Source: CAZCVI01 sp964502145 (GTDB taxonomy: Bacteria; Acidobacteriota; Aminicenantia; UBA2199). Taken from it: a stretch of 64,000 bases of DNA. The first letter of the stretch is position 1. The number at the start of each line of letters is the position of its first letter. The translations under genes were made by a program, and so were the position numbers. This document shows positions 9,280 to 18,292 of the stretch, piece after piece. The notes beneath the pieces are model-generated. The model did no database searches. It was not told the DNA's origin and saw nothing but the letters and a program-made list of their open reading frames with translations. The stretch spans positions 62,001-126,000 of the forward strand of contig CAZCVI010000005.1 in the NCBI GenBank assembly GCA_964502145.1, written 5' to 3'.

Positions 9280-10065
9280 TTGGATATTGCCACAATTTTA
9301 GGAATTTTGAGTGCATTTGGTCTGCTCACTGTTGCCATAGTTTCTAAAGGGAACTTTACCATCTTTTTTGATTTTGGTTCCATGTTGGTCGTATTGGGCG
9401 GAACTTTTGGTGCCACCCTTATTAATTACCCCATGAAAGACATTATCCGCGTGTTACGCGTGGTCAAGAATGTTTTTTTTCATGTGGAGACCGATTACAT
9501 AAATTTTATTCCCGATATGGTGCGTTATTCACGGTTAGCTCGGCGCGATGGACTCCTCGCCTTGGATAAAGTGATCAGTGAAATTGATGACCAGTTCTAT
9601 TATGAAGGTTTACGCATGGTTGTCGACGGAACCAAGCCAGATATTCTCACCCAGATTCTGCGCAATGAAATCGAGTTCCTTGCAGCCCGGCACCGAGTGG
9701 GTATTGCTATTTTTAGAGCCATGGGACAATATGCCCCTGCCTTTGGTATGATCGGGACCTTGATCGGACTCATTTTTATGCTGCAATCCCTCAATGATGC
9801 CTCGCAAATTGCTTCCGCTATGGCACTGGCGCTTGTCACTACCTTTTATGGGGCCATTCTCGCCAATATCCTGTTCCTTCCTATTGCAGGCAAATTAAAG
9901 GAACGCTCCACCGCTGAAATTTTAAAAAAAGAAATGATACTGGCCGGTATTCTCTCTATTCAAGCCGGTGAAATACCCGGCATGGTTGAACAACGGATGA
10001 TTTCCTTCCTGCCTACCGAGTACCGGAAAATCTATCTGGAACAACGCGATAAGATGAGCACATGA
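9280..10065 (+). CDS. motA: Flagellar motor stator protein MotA
   Basis: A 261-residue MotA/TolQ/ExbB-type membrane protein, first gene of the flagellar operon. Four hydrophobic segments are visible: an N-terminal hairpin (about residues 4-50) and a C-terminal pair (about 150-200) with the family pattern APAFGMIGTLIGLI. The long cytoplasmic loop between them should contact the rotor. Translation appears to start at TTG: GGAGGT lies 6 nt upstream and the protein aligns with the family from MDIATILG. Its stop codon overlaps the start of the next gene (ATGA). With MotB it forms the ion-conducting stator that turns the flagellum. Confidence 0.93.
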   Translation: MDIATILGILSAFGLLTVAIVSKGNFTIFFDFGSMLVVLGGTFGATLINYPMKDIIRVLRVVKNVFFHVETDYINFIPDMVRYSRLARRDGLLALDKVISEIDDQFYYEGLRMVVDGTKPDILTQILRNEIEFLAARHRVGIAIFRAMGQYAPAFGMIGTLIGLIFMLQSLNDASQIASAMALALVTTFYGAILANILFLPIAGKLKERSTAEILKKEMILAGILSIQAGEIPGMVEQRMISFLPTEYRKIYLEQRDKMST

Positions 10066-10757
10066 TTCAAGATAACCGCTTTGAAGAAGATGAAGATATT
10101 CATGCCAATCCTCCGTGGATGACTGTCTACATCTCTTTAATGCTCGTCGTGCTGACCTTATTCATTTTTCTGACTACCTTTGTAACCGGTGATAAACGCA
10201 AGCTCATCGAATTCAAACGGGAATTCAGGAAAAGTTTAATGATGCCCGGCCAGGGCAATGCGGGCGCTTTTTCCATTTACGATAATGGCACCGGGCAAGA
10301 TCCCGTGCAACGACTCGTAAACCAAATGAAATCCAAGGGCATCAATAAACGATTGATGGACGAATTTTTGACACTTCAGCAAATCAAAGACTTCCAGGTG
10401 CGCGACGGCGTGCGCGGTGTGGCTTTAATTCTTCCCGAGGTCGTTACCTTTGAAACCCAAGGCAATGGTCTTATATTAACCCCTCGATCCAGGGTTTATC
10501 TTACTTCTCTTCGGTATCTTGTGTCCGAACTCCCATACCTTGTGGAGATTCGCGGTTATTCACTTGCCAAGGTTCCCACCGGTTTTACCGATGCCTTGCA
10601 ATTTTCCGCCCGACGCGCCCAAGAAGTGTACCGCTTTTTTCTGGAGCAGAACATTCCTCCAGTCAAAATGGTTGTTTCCGGTTGTGGTGATGCCTTTGAA
10701 GGCAGCAATGTGCCACAGAACAAAGTCGAAATCATCTTTAAATCCGCCGAGTTATAA
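10062..10757 (+). CDS. MotB-like OmpA-domain protein lacking the ion-binding aspartate
   Basis: 231 residues: a short acidic N-terminus, one membrane segment (about 19-42) and a C-terminal OmpA/MotB-like peptidoglycan-binding domain (about 125-231). Translationally coupled to motA by an ATGA overlap. Aligning its membrane segment with the MotB encoded next (shared Trp, same spacing) puts Ser25 where MotB has the proton-binding Asp20. The OmpA-like domain is degenerate as well: the usual GHTD is replaced by EIRGYS. It therefore cannot be a normal ion-conducting stator subunit. It may be a structural or regulatory partner in a mixed stator, or a peptidoglycan anchor. The call as a MotB paralogue is solid; the role is inference. 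Confidence 0.75.
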   Translation: MIQDNRFEEDEDIHANPPWMTVYISLMLVVLTLFIFLTTFVTGDKRKLIEFKREFRKSLMMPGQGNAGAFSIYDNGTGQDPVQRLVNQMKSKGINKRLMDEFLTLQQIKDFQVRDGVRGVALILPEVVTFETQGNGLILTPRSRVYLTSLRYLVSELPYLVEIRGYSLAKVPTGFTDALQFSARRAQEVYRFFLEQNIPPVKMVVSGCGDAFEGSNVPQNKVEIIFKSAEL

Positions 10758-10792
10758 GAGTAGATGATCAGAGTAGATGATTAGAGTGCAAC

Positions 10793-11467
10793 ATGAAAAA
10801 AATTAGCGAAATAGAAATCGAAAACTACGAATGGCATGTCACCTTTTCCGATATGCTCACCCTGCTCCTGACTTTTTTTGTGTTTATTATTTCTATTTCC
10901 CACTTTGAACTCATAAAATACAAGCAATTATGGAGGAAAGGCGATGCCGTGGACCAGAAGTATAACGCTGCATCTACTTCTTCGAAATTTGAATTGATCC
11001 GCGGACTAAAAAAACCAATCATGAGTGTAGAAGCCGATCAATTATTAACCGAAGTCGAGTCTGCCTTTACTAACAACGATTTGGAAGGTGTGGATGTATA
11101 CTGTGATGAGAACAAGATTTGTTTGATGGTTTCCGAACAATTGGGTTTTGAAGGCGGTGATGATCAATTAAAAGAAGAGATTAAACCCCTGTTACTCAAG
11201 TTAGTCGATCCTATCAATAAATCCAAATTCGATATTAACATCGAGGGGCATACCGATTCCCTGATCAATCCAAAAATCGATAATATGGAACTTTCTCTCA
11301 ATAGAGCCCTTGCAGTGGCACGGTTTTTAATTGCCGCAGGAGTCGAAAAACAAAAAATGAGTGTCTCCGGGTACGGCTCGTTTCGTCCGCTCGTGGAAAA
11401 CAATACACCGGAAAACCGAAAAATCAACCGCCGGGTTGAAGTCAGCGTGATGGTTCGGAATGACTAA
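10793..11467 (+). CDS. motB: Flagellar motor stator protein MotB
   Basis: 224 residues with the classic MotB layout: short cytoplasmic N-terminus, a single membrane helix beginning WHVTFSDMLTLLLTFFV with the essential proton-accepting aspartate at residue 20, a periplasmic linker, and a C-terminal OmpA-like domain with EGHTDS and NRRVEV signatures that anchors the stator to peptidoglycan. The 35-bp gap before it contains a direct repeat of AGAGTAGATGAT. With motA upstream it supplies the functional stator pair, whereas the intervening paralogue lacks the key residue. Confidence 0.93.
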   Translation: MKKISEIEIENYEWHVTFSDMLTLLLTFFVFIISISHFELIKYKQLWRKGDAVDQKYNAASTSSKFELIRGLKKPIMSVEADQLLTEVESAFTNNDLEGVDVYCDENKICLMVSEQLGFEGGDDQLKEEIKPLLLKLVDPINKSKFDINIEGHTDSLINPKIDNMELSLNRALAVARFLIAAGVEKQKMSVSGYGSFRPLVENNTPENRKINRRVEVSVMVRND

Positions 11468-11494
11468 AAAAATCAAGAAATATGGAGGTAAAAC

Positions 11495-12130
11495 ATGGAT
11501 GAAGAATTAACAGGTGGAATGGACGATTCGTCCGGTAGTTCCAAGTTTGGGAAATATAAAACCATTATCATCATCGCCATCATCGCACTCGCAATGGGAG
11601 CCGGTGGATTCTTTGCAGGGAAAATGTTATCCGGTGGAAAAACACCGGAAGATCCCCAGGTAGTGAAAAAAGAGGATGGCCAAAAAACAAATGCCAAGCA
11701 GGATGAAAACTCTGGCGATCAGAAATCTCTGGACGATGGTAATGCTGATTCCCAGACCAATAACAATGAATCCACATCCAATACTAACCAGGGTGGTGTC
11801 AGAGGAAAAAAAGGTATCCTGGTACTGGATGCATTCACGATCAATCTTAACGATCCCTTTGGTAGACGTTATATCGAGGTTGTTATTAACTTGGTTACCT
11901 CCACCAAAGAAATCGTGCCCAAAATAAAAGAGGATGAACTCTTATTGCCCAAAATCAGGCATGAAATCTTTATGACTATTTCTGCCAAAAGCTTTAACGA
12001 GTTAAAAAGCACTGCTGGCAAGCAGACCCTATTAGAAGAGATCATGATGCGGGTGAACGAAATTCTTAAAGAAGAAATGGATGTGGAACCTGTTTTAGAA
12101 GTAGAATTTGGAAAGTTCTTGGTCCAGTGA
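11495..12130 (+). CDS. fliL: Flagellar basal-body-associated protein FliL
   Basis: 211 residues: short cytoplasmic segment, one membrane helix (about 24-46, IIIIAIIALAMGAGGFFAG), a long hydrophilic linker rich in Asp, Asn, Gln and Lys, and a C-terminal FliL domain starting near LDAFTINLND. FliL surrounds and stabilises the stator in the periplasm. A ribosome-binding site (GGAGG) precedes the ATG, and position after motB and before fliN is typical. The low-complexity linker is longer than in enterobacterial FliL. Confidence 0.9.
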   Translation: MDEELTGGMDDSSGSSKFGKYKTIIIIAIIALAMGAGGFFAGKMLSGGKTPEDPQVVKKEDGQKTNAKQDENSGDQKSLDDGNADSQTNNNESTSNTNQGGVRGKKGILVLDAFTINLNDPFGRRYIEVVINLVTSTKEIVPKIKEDELLLPKIRHEIFMTISAKSFNELKSTAGKQTLLEEIMMRVNEILKEEMDVEPVLEVEFGKFLVQ

Positions 12131-12148
12131 CACACAAGGTAAATCCAC

Positions 12149-12490
12149 ATGGTTAGAGAACCCAAAGAAGTACTTTCAAAGGACAACCAGGCAGCCCAGG
12201 AAATGGGGCGGCTCAGAGACTATGAGCGCAGTTTTAATGAGGCTCTCGCCGAATTGGATGACTATGTTGAAATCCCTATCCATGTGAATGTCCTGATTGG
12301 TCAACGGAATGTCAAACTAAGAGAACTACTCGAGTTTGCTCCCGGTTCCCTGTTGGTGCTCAACCGTTCCGCTGGTGAAAGTCTTTTAATCTACCTCGAA
12401 GACACTTTTTTTGCCAAAGGTGAGGTGACCATCCTTGAGGATACTTTTGCTGTTCGCATCACAGAAATTAATGATCCCAGGAAGGTGTAG
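12149..12490 (+). CDS. fliN: Flagellar motor switch protein FliN
   Basis: 113 residues consisting of one SpoA/FliN domain. Signature segments are IPIHVNVLIGQRNVKLRELL, the hydrophobic FAPGSLLVLNRSAGE stretch and the C-terminal FAVRITEI. FliN forms the lower C-ring that contacts FliM and FliH. A second FliN-type protein (22438-23331) is encoded in the same operon with an extra CheC-like domain, as in FliY-containing bacteria. Confidence 0.9.
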   Translation: MVREPKEVLSKDNQAAQEMGRLRDYERSFNEALAELDDYVEIPIHVNVLIGQRNVKLRELLEFAPGSLLVLNRSAGESLLIYLEDTFFAKGEVTILEDTFAVRITEINDPRKV

Positions 12491-12491
12491 C

Positions 12492-13205
12492 ATGAGCAAA
12501 AGTTCTTTCAGGTTTTGTTCGTTACTGATGTTGGCCATATTGGCTATACTATTTGTTGCACCTTGTGGCTGGGCCGTTGAAGAATCTCCCACCGACCCAG
12601 CCAAGGGAAAAAAAGAAAGTCCTCCCTCCACCATTTCAGCTAAACCCGTGGAAAACACACCGGTTAAGGAACCAGGTATTCAAACCGCGAAAGAGACCCC
12701 CAAGCCTGTCACACAAACAGACAAAGAGAGCGGTGGCGACTATTTTAAAGCTAATTCTGATAATACTACTGATAATACTACTGATAATACTATTAATAAT
12801 AGGAAAGATGATAGTAAAGCGATCAATAAGGTCGAATTGCCCGATGCCGATGCCATTTCTTTTATAAAAAGTGTGATGGCCCTGTGTTTTGTGCTTGGTT
12901 TGATTTTTTTGGCCGCGTATTTTTACAAGAAACTCAGCGGCATTAAAACCTCCGGTTTTCGGAACAACCGTGTCGCCATTGATATGGTGGGACACATGGC
13001 ATTGGGTGAAAAGAAGTTCCTTGCCATCATTGAGATTCAAGACAAACACTATTTTATCGGGATCACCCCCAGCACTATTAGCATGTTGTCGCCGTTAGAA
13101 TTGGAATTCCCCGCCCCAACAGACAGCGAAATTCCCGAGGAAAGTAATTTTGAGAGTATTTTTAAAAAAGCAAAAATACTCTTGCAACAGCGGGGTAAGA
13201 AGTAA
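12492..13205 (+). CDS. fliO: Flagellar biosynthesis protein FliO
   Basis: 237 residues with an N-terminal signal peptide (hydrophobic about 10-28), a low-complexity periplasmic linker, one membrane helix (about residues 125-145) and a cytoplasmic FliO/FliZ-type domain (VAIDMVGHMALGEKKFLAIIE, about 158-177). FliO helps assemble the FliP ring of the export gate. The ATG one base after the fliN stop is preferred over an upstream in-frame ATG because it has a ribosome-binding site (AGGAAGG) and puts the signal peptide at the N-terminus. The linker is encoded by a 12-nt tandem repeat (Asn-Thr-Thr-Asp units, about 12762-12800), a site prone to slippage. Confidence 0.88.
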   Translation: MSKSSFRFCSLLMLAILAILFVAPCGWAVEESPTDPAKGKKESPPSTISAKPVENTPVKEPGIQTAKETPKPVTQTDKESGGDYFKANSDNTTDNTTDNTINNRKDDSKAINKVELPDADAISFIKSVMALCFVLGLIFLAAYFYKKLSGIKTSGFRNNRVAIDMVGHMALGEKKFLAIIEIQDKHYFIGITPSTISMLSPLELEFPAPTDSEIPEESNFESIFKKAKILLQQRGKK

Positions 13206-13210
13206 CACCT

Positions 13211-13963
13211 ATGAAAAGAAAAGTAAAGGTAATCCTATTTATATTATTGATGTTCCTCGTGGTCGACGCGGTTGTTGCCCAATCATTGCCCTCCGTTTCC
13301 ATCACCGTTAAAGAGCCGGACAATACCCAGGGCCAACTTACTTCCACCCTTAAGATCGCCCTCCTTATCACCCTTTTGACTTTGTTGCCCTCCATCCTGA
13401 TGATTATGACTTCATTTACCCGCTTGATGATCTCCTTTCATTTTTTGCGTCAAGCCATGGGTATTCAGGGCGTACCCCCCAACCAGGTGATTATCGGGTT
13501 ATGTCTTTTCCTAACCATATTTATCATGAGTCCTGTCGGTGTAAAAATAAATCAGGTGGCTATCGAACCCTATAACCAGGGGAAAATTACCGAGATGGAT
13601 GCATTGAAGCGTGGCGTTGAACCCCTCAAGGAATTCATGTTAAAACAGACCCGGGAAAAAGACCTCGCCCTGTTTTATTCCCTCAGCAAAAGCAAACGCC
13701 CGCAAAACCGTTCCGAGGTCAGCTTGATCGTGTTGACCCCCGCGTATATTTTGTCCGAGTTAAAAACGTCCTTTCAGATTGGATTCTTACTCTATATTCC
13801 CTTTCTGATTATAGATATCGTTGTCGCTTCCATCCTCGTGGCTCTGGGAATGATTTTCCTACCCCCCGTGATGGTGTCCCTGCCCTTTAAAATTGTGTTA
13901 TTCATCGTTGCCGATGGCTGGGGACTCTTGGTGACTTCGTTGGTAAAAAGTTTTAATATGTGA
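13211..13963 (+). CDS. fliP: Flagellar export gate protein FliP
   Basis: 250 residues with a cleavable signal peptide (about residues 1-24) and four membrane segments. Family signatures include MTSFTRLMISFHFLRQA, GVPPNQVIIGLCLFLTIF and the conserved LTPAYILSELKTSFQIGF. Five FliP, four FliQ and one FliR subunits build the core of the flagellar type III export gate. Coupled closely to fliO upstream (5-bp gap). Length and motifs are normal. Confidence 0.95.
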   Translation: MKRKVKVILFILLMFLVVDAVVAQSLPSVSITVKEPDNTQGQLTSTLKIALLITLLTLLPSILMIMTSFTRLMISFHFLRQAMGIQGVPPNQVIIGLCLFLTIFIMSPVGVKINQVAIEPYNQGKITEMDALKRGVEPLKEFMLKQTREKDLALFYSLSKSKRPQNRSEVSLIVLTPAYILSELKTSFQIGFLLYIPFLIIDIVVASILVALGMIFLPPVMVSLPFKIVLFIVADGWGLLVTSLVKSFNM

Positions 13964-13998
13964 CCTTGCCTCGTGAACTTAAAAATAGAGCATAAGAA

Positions 13999-14047
13999 TA
14001 AATATGATGAATATAATGAATATGATGAATATGATAAATATGATGAG
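13999..14047. repeat. 9-nt direct repeat between fliP and fliQ
   Basis: AATATGATG-like units repeat about five times with 9-nt period. The same frame is open into fliQ (Tyr-Asp-Glu repeats), but fliQ homology begins only after it, so I treat it as intergenic repeat DNA. Confidence 0.7.
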
Positions 14048-14080
14048 AACAAAAACAATGACTGGCAAAGGAGGTGTCGC

Positions 14081-14350
14081 TTGGATGTTGGCGTAATATT
14101 ATCTATTTCCAAACAAAGTATTTTAACCGCTTTTTTGGTGGCCGCGCCTATTTTGGGGGTTGCCCTTGTTGTCGGTGTTATTATTTCTATTTTCCAGGCT
14201 GCCACCTCTATTTCCGATTCCGTGTTGGGATTCGCCCCCAAAGTGATCGTCGCAGGTTTAGCCCTCATGTTCCTTGGCCCTTGGATGATGAATAAACTGG
14301 TTGGATTAATGATCTATCTTATTTCCAATATTCCCAACTTGGTAAGATGA
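14081..14350 (+). CDS. fliQ: Flagellar export gate protein FliQ
   Basis: 89 residues with two membrane hairpin segments and the family signature VVGVIISIFQAATSISD. Length matches FliQ (about 89). The start is taken as TTG at 14081 because GGAGG lies 6 nt upstream and homology begins at DVGVILSISKQSI. The longer frame from 13973 would add 36 residues encoded by a 9-nt repeat with no family counterpart. FliQ surrounds FliP and FliR in the export gate. Confidence 0.9.
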   Translation: MDVGVILSISKQSILTAFLVAAPILGVALVVGVIISIFQAATSISDSVLGFAPKVIVAGLALMFLGPWMMNKLVGLMIYLISNIPNLVR

Positions 14351-14363
14351 AGAGGTCAAACTG

Positions 14364-15140
14364 ATGCTGGAAAACATTATGAACCAAATACCCTATTTTA
14401 TGTTCGTATTGATCCGCATCACCTCGTTTTTTATATTTGTCCCCTTCTTTAACAACCAGAGTTTTGAAATGATTTTTAAGATGGGTCTCGCTTTTTTAAT
14501 GTCTTTCCTCATTTTTCCCACCCTGTCTCTGACGACCTGGGTTATTCCCGGTAATATGCTCGGATTTATACTCGCCGGAAGCCAGGAAATGTTGATCGGG
14601 ATCTTGATTGGACTCACTTTTTTAATTATCCTATTCGCCTTACAATTGACTGGCACCTTGCTGGGATTCCAGATGGCTTTTTCCATGGCCAGTGCCGTCG
14701 ACCCCTCCTTTGAAGAAGATTCCAATGTCATGAGTGTGATTTTAGTCCTGATTGGCACCATGATTTTCCTCAATCTCAGGGGCGATCATTACCTGCTTTT
14801 TGCCTTGCAAAAAAGTTTTTCCATCCTTGCACCCGGTTCCATTGCCGTGACCAAGAACTTGATTACCGAACTGTCCGTACTCATTATCAAATCTTTTGAA
14901 GTCGGTTTTAAACTCGCCGCCCCCGCTGTTATCTTGCTGTTGGCCATTGATATCACCCTCGGATTAATTGGAAAAACCGCCTCCAAAATGCAGATTTTCT
15001 TCGTGGGTCTACCCCTGAAAATCGCTGTCGGACTTTGGAGCCTCACCCTGATCATGGGATTTATCGTTAGTATATTTGGCAAAGAAGTGGAAAAGCTACC
15101 CCGGTATTTGATCCATTTTTTTAGATTAATGAAGGTATAA
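14364..15140 (+). CDS. fliR: Flagellar export gate protein FliR
   Basis: 258 residues, strongly hydrophobic with about six membrane segments. Recognisable blocks are the N-terminal RITSFFIFVPFF, the GFQMAFSMASAVDP motif and the C-terminal MQIFFVGLPLKIAVG segment. FliR is the single-copy subunit closing the FliP/FliQ helical export gate. It is followed after one base by flhB, the usual partner. Confidence 0.94.
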   Translation: MLENIMNQIPYFMFVLIRITSFFIFVPFFNNQSFEMIFKMGLAFLMSFLIFPTLSLTTWVIPGNMLGFILAGSQEMLIGILIGLTFLIILFALQLTGTLLGFQMAFSMASAVDPSFEEDSNVMSVILVLIGTMIFLNLRGDHYLLFALQKSFSILAPGSIAVTKNLITELSVLIIKSFEVGFKLAAPAVILLLAIDITLGLIGKTASKMQIFFVGLPLKIAVGLWSLTLIMGFIVSIFGKEVEKLPRYLIHFFRLMKV

Positions 15141-15141
15141 C

Positions 15142-16224
15142 ATGGCTGAAAAAGACGGGAAAACAGAAGAACCTTCAAGTCGTCGCCTGGAAGAAGCCCA
15201 TAAAAAAGGCGATTTCCCCCGCTCAAAAGATATGAGTGCTACCGTGTCGCTCTTTGCCACACTCATCTTTATGGTTCTTTTTATGCCCTATTTCTCTACC
15301 ACAACCCTCGCCGTGTTTAAAAAATATTTCAGTCAAGCTGGTCAAACAGTGATCACTTCCTCCTCCATGTTTATACTGGGCAAGGAAATGTTCGATACCT
15401 ACCTCTCCCTCGTTATCCCCCTGTTCCTCTTGTTATTTGTTGTGGCCGTAGTTGTGGAAGTTGTCCAGACCGGTTCCATACAAATTCTAACCGAACGATT
15501 AAAAATTAAATGGGAAAAAGTATTCTTTTTAGCCGAGATTCCCAAGGGTTTAAAAAAGATTATTTTCTCCATCGAAGCTCTGACTGAATTAGTTAAATCC
15601 ATTGTAAAAACCATCATCATTGGACTTATCGCCTATTACTCACTCAAAGGCGAGGTTGATTCCCTCCTCACTCTGCCCTTTAGACCATTGGGGGATACCA
15701 TGGATATGATGGGTAAAGTGTTTTTGAAACTCTCTTTTAATATTATCCTGTTTTTACTCGCTCTCTCCGTGGCCGATTTCTTGTGGCAGAGATTTCAGTA
15801 CATGAAAAAGTTAAAGATGTCAAAGCAGGATCTCAAGGATGAGTTCAAAAATGCTGAGGGTGACCCCCAAATCAAAGCCCGGCAAAAAAGAGTCCAGTAT
15901 CAGTGGGCGATGCGCCGCATGATGGCTGAAGTACCCAAGGCCGATGTAGTAATCACCAACCCCGACCATTACGCTGTCGCCCTCAAATACGAATATAAAA
16001 AAATGCAATCCCCCATGCTCGTGGCCAAAGGACAAGACTTGATTGCCGAGAATATTAAGAAAGTCGCCCGTGAAAATAAAGTTCCTATCGTGGAGAATCC
16101 ACCCGTGGCCCGCGCTTTGTTTGCCGCTGTTGAAATCGGTGCATTTATACCCGATAACCTGTTCAAACCTGTCGCCGAAATTCTGGCGTATATCTATAAA
16201 CTTAAAGGAAAGAAGGTAACTTAA
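15142..16224 (+). CDS. flhB: Flagellar export switch protein FlhB
   Basis: 360 residues: four membrane helices in the first 215 residues and a cytoplasmic substrate-switch domain. The N-terminal signature KTEEPSSRRLEEAHKKG is typical. FlhB normally cleaves itself between Asn and Pro of NPTH to switch export from hook to filament substrates. Here the motif reads NPDH (residues 273-276), keeping the cleaved Asn-Pro pair and the His but replacing Thr with Asp. The next gene, flhA, starts immediately after the stop codon. A second stand-alone copy of the FlhB C-terminal domain is encoded at 28007-28300. Confidence 0.94.
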   Translation: MAEKDGKTEEPSSRRLEEAHKKGDFPRSKDMSATVSLFATLIFMVLFMPYFSTTTLAVFKKYFSQAGQTVITSSSMFILGKEMFDTYLSLVIPLFLLLFVVAVVVEVVQTGSIQILTERLKIKWEKVFFLAEIPKGLKKIIFSIEALTELVKSIVKTIIIGLIAYYSLKGEVDSLLTLPFRPLGDTMDMMGKVFLKLSFNIILFLLALSVADFLWQRFQYMKKLKMSKQDLKDEFKNAEGDPQIKARQKRVQYQWAMRRMMAEVPKADVVITNPDHYAVALKYEYKKMQSPMLVAKGQDLIAENIKKVARENKVPIVENPPVARALFAAVEIGAFIPDNLFKPVAEILAYIYKLKGKKVT

Positions 16225-18288
16225 ATGGCTGCTGAATCGATTCTATTTAGAATAAAAGATTGGAGTCATTTTGCCGCTCCATTGGCCATTATGACCGTTG
16301 TCTTTCTTATCCTTGTGCCCCTTCCACCCAGTATTTTGGACTTATTCTATACTTTTAATATTATTATTTCCATCACCATATTAATGATGTCTACCTATAT
16401 TAAGGACCCCGTGGATTTTTCTGTTTATCCCTCCATATTATTATTGTCTACCCTCTACCGCCTCGCCTTAAATATTTCTTCTACCCGTTTGATACTCCTC
16501 CATGGTGATGAGGGCATATTTGCCGCTGGACGAGTAATAGGTTCTTTTGGAAGTTTTGTGGTCGGTGGCAGTTATCTTGTTGGAATCGTTGTGTTTATTA
16601 TTATTATTGCCATTCAAAAGATAGTAGTATCCGCTGGTGCCGGGCGTGCCAGTGAAGTTGCCGCACGTTTTACCCTGGATAAAATGCCAGGAAAACAAAT
16701 GAGTATCGACGCTGATTTGAATGCTGGCTTGATTACCCAGGCCGAAGCTATTGAACGGCGCAAACGTATCGAGCGGGAAGCCGAGTTTTTCGGTACCATG
16801 GATGGTGCCATTAAATTTACCACCAAGGAAGCCACTGTTTCCATGATTATTACCATGGTTAATATCATCGGTGGGATTCTTGTCGGGGTCTTTCAAAAGG
16901 GAATGGATTTTAGCACCGCCAGTCAGACTTTTACCATATTAACTATCGGTGATGGTTTGATGGCGGCCATTCCTTCTCTTTTGATCACCGTGTCCGGTGG
17001 TATTATCGCCACCCGCGCCGCCTCGGAAAAAACACTCGGTGAAGACATGACCACCCAGTTTTTATTTAATTCCAATCCTATCATGCTCGCCGGTATTGGC
17101 CTTGGTGCCCTTGCTCTTATTCCCGGACTCCCCAAGATTCCTTTTTTCCTCCTCGGTGGCATGTTCGCCTACCTTGCCGTGCAAATTAAAAAAAGCCAAG
17201 CCTTTGAAGTCGTACAAAAAGAAGAAGAAGTCAAGAAAGAACTCGCACCCCCACCCGAAAAGATCGAATCCCTCCTCAAAGTTGATATGTTGGGCTTGGA
17301 AATTGGTTACTCCTTAATTCAGCTCGTTGATACCGCTCAGGGTGGCACCCTTCTCCAGCGCATTAAATCCATGCGCAAACAACTCGCCCTTGATCTTGGA
17401 ATAATCGTGCCACCCGTTAGAATCCGCGATAACCTGCAACTCAGTTCCCGCGAATACTCTCTCTTGCTCAAAGGCGTGCCCATCATCGGTGGCGAAGTCA
17501 TGACTTCCCATTTCCTTGCCATTAATCCCGGCAATGTCAAGGAAAAACTAAAGGGAATCGAAACCAAAGAACCCGCTTTCGGACTCCAAGCCTACTGGAT
17601 CACCGATGACGAACGCGAACATGCCCAGTTCTTAGGATATACTATTGTTGACCCCGCTACCGTCATCACCACCCATCTCACCGAGGTTATCAAAGCCCAT
17701 GCCTTTGAATTACTCGGACGCCAGGAAACCCAACACCTCGTGGAAAATCTCGCCGCCACGTATCCCAAGGTTGTCGAGGAATTGATCCCCCATCTCATGA
17801 CTCTTGGCAATGTCCAAAAAGTATTGCAGAATCTTTTAAAAGAACGCGTCTCCGCCTTTGATCTAAGAACTATCTTGGAAACTCTCGCTGATTATGCCCC
17901 CGCTGTAAAAGATCTCACCCTGCTTACCGAACTAGTGCGGCAGTCTCTTTCCCGTTCCCTTGTCAAACCCTATATGACTGCCAACAGCGATTTGCCCGTG
18001 CTCGTGTTAGGTGGCGAATTAGAAAGTATTCTCACCTCTAAAATTCAACGTATCAATGATATCGAGCAAATGATCATCCAGCCCGAGGAAGCCCAGGTCG
18101 TCATCAATAAATTGCGGTCCACCGTCGAACGGTCCGGTATAAAAGTACAGCCCATCCTGTTATGTTCGTCCCTGCTCCGACATCACCTCCGGCAATTAAC
18201 CGAACGTTTTCTCCCTGATCTCGTGATTCTTTCCGCATCCGAAGTACCCGCCAGTGTGAAGATTATTTCACTCGGCGTCGTGGAGTAA
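16225..18288 (+). CDS. flhA: Flagellar export protein FlhA
   Basis: 687 residues: eight predicted membrane segments in the first half with the FHIPEP-family hallmark (NISSTRLILLHG; FTLDKMPGKQMSIDADLNAG), and a cytoplasmic domain from about residue 330 that forms the nonameric ring receiving export substrates and chaperones. Length is normal for FlhA. It follows flhB without a gap and is separated from flhF by a 114-bp interval filled by a small ORF. Confidence 0.95.
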   Translation: MAAESILFRIKDWSHFAAPLAIMTVVFLILVPLPPSILDLFYTFNIIISITILMMSTYIKDPVDFSVYPSILLLSTLYRLALNISSTRLILLHGDEGIFAAGRVIGSFGSFVVGGSYLVGIVVFIIIIAIQKIVVSAGAGRASEVAARFTLDKMPGKQMSIDADLNAGLITQAEAIERRKRIEREAEFFGTMDGAIKFTTKEATVSMIITMVNIIGGILVGVFQKGMDFSTASQTFTILTIGDGLMAAIPSLLITVSGGIIATRAASEKTLGEDMTTQFLFNSNPIMLAGIGLGALALIPGLPKIPFFLLGGMFAYLAVQIKKSQAFEVVQKEEEVKKELAPPPEKIESLLKVDMLGLEIGYSLIQLVDTAQGGTLLQRIKSMRKQLALDLGIIVPPVRIRDNLQLSSREYSLLLKGVPIIGGEVMTSHFLAINPGNVKEKLKGIETKEPAFGLQAYWITDDEREHAQFLGYTIVDPATVITTHLTEVIKAHAFELLGRQETQHLVENLAATYPKVVEELIPHLMTLGNVQKVLQNLLKERVSAFDLRTILETLADYAPAVKDLTLLTELVRQSLSRSLVKPYMTANSDLPVLVLGGELESILTSKIQRINDIEQMIIQPEEAQVVINKLRSTVERSGIKVQPILLCSSLLRHHLRQLTERFLPDLVILSASEVPASVKIISLGVVE

Positions 18289-18292
18289 GATA

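Noticed and set aside
13973..14080. N-terminal extension of FliQ with Tyr-Asp-Glu repeats
   Set aside because: Encoded by a 9-nt repeat, absent from the FliQ family, and a TTG with ideal ribosome-binding site lies at the point where homology begins.
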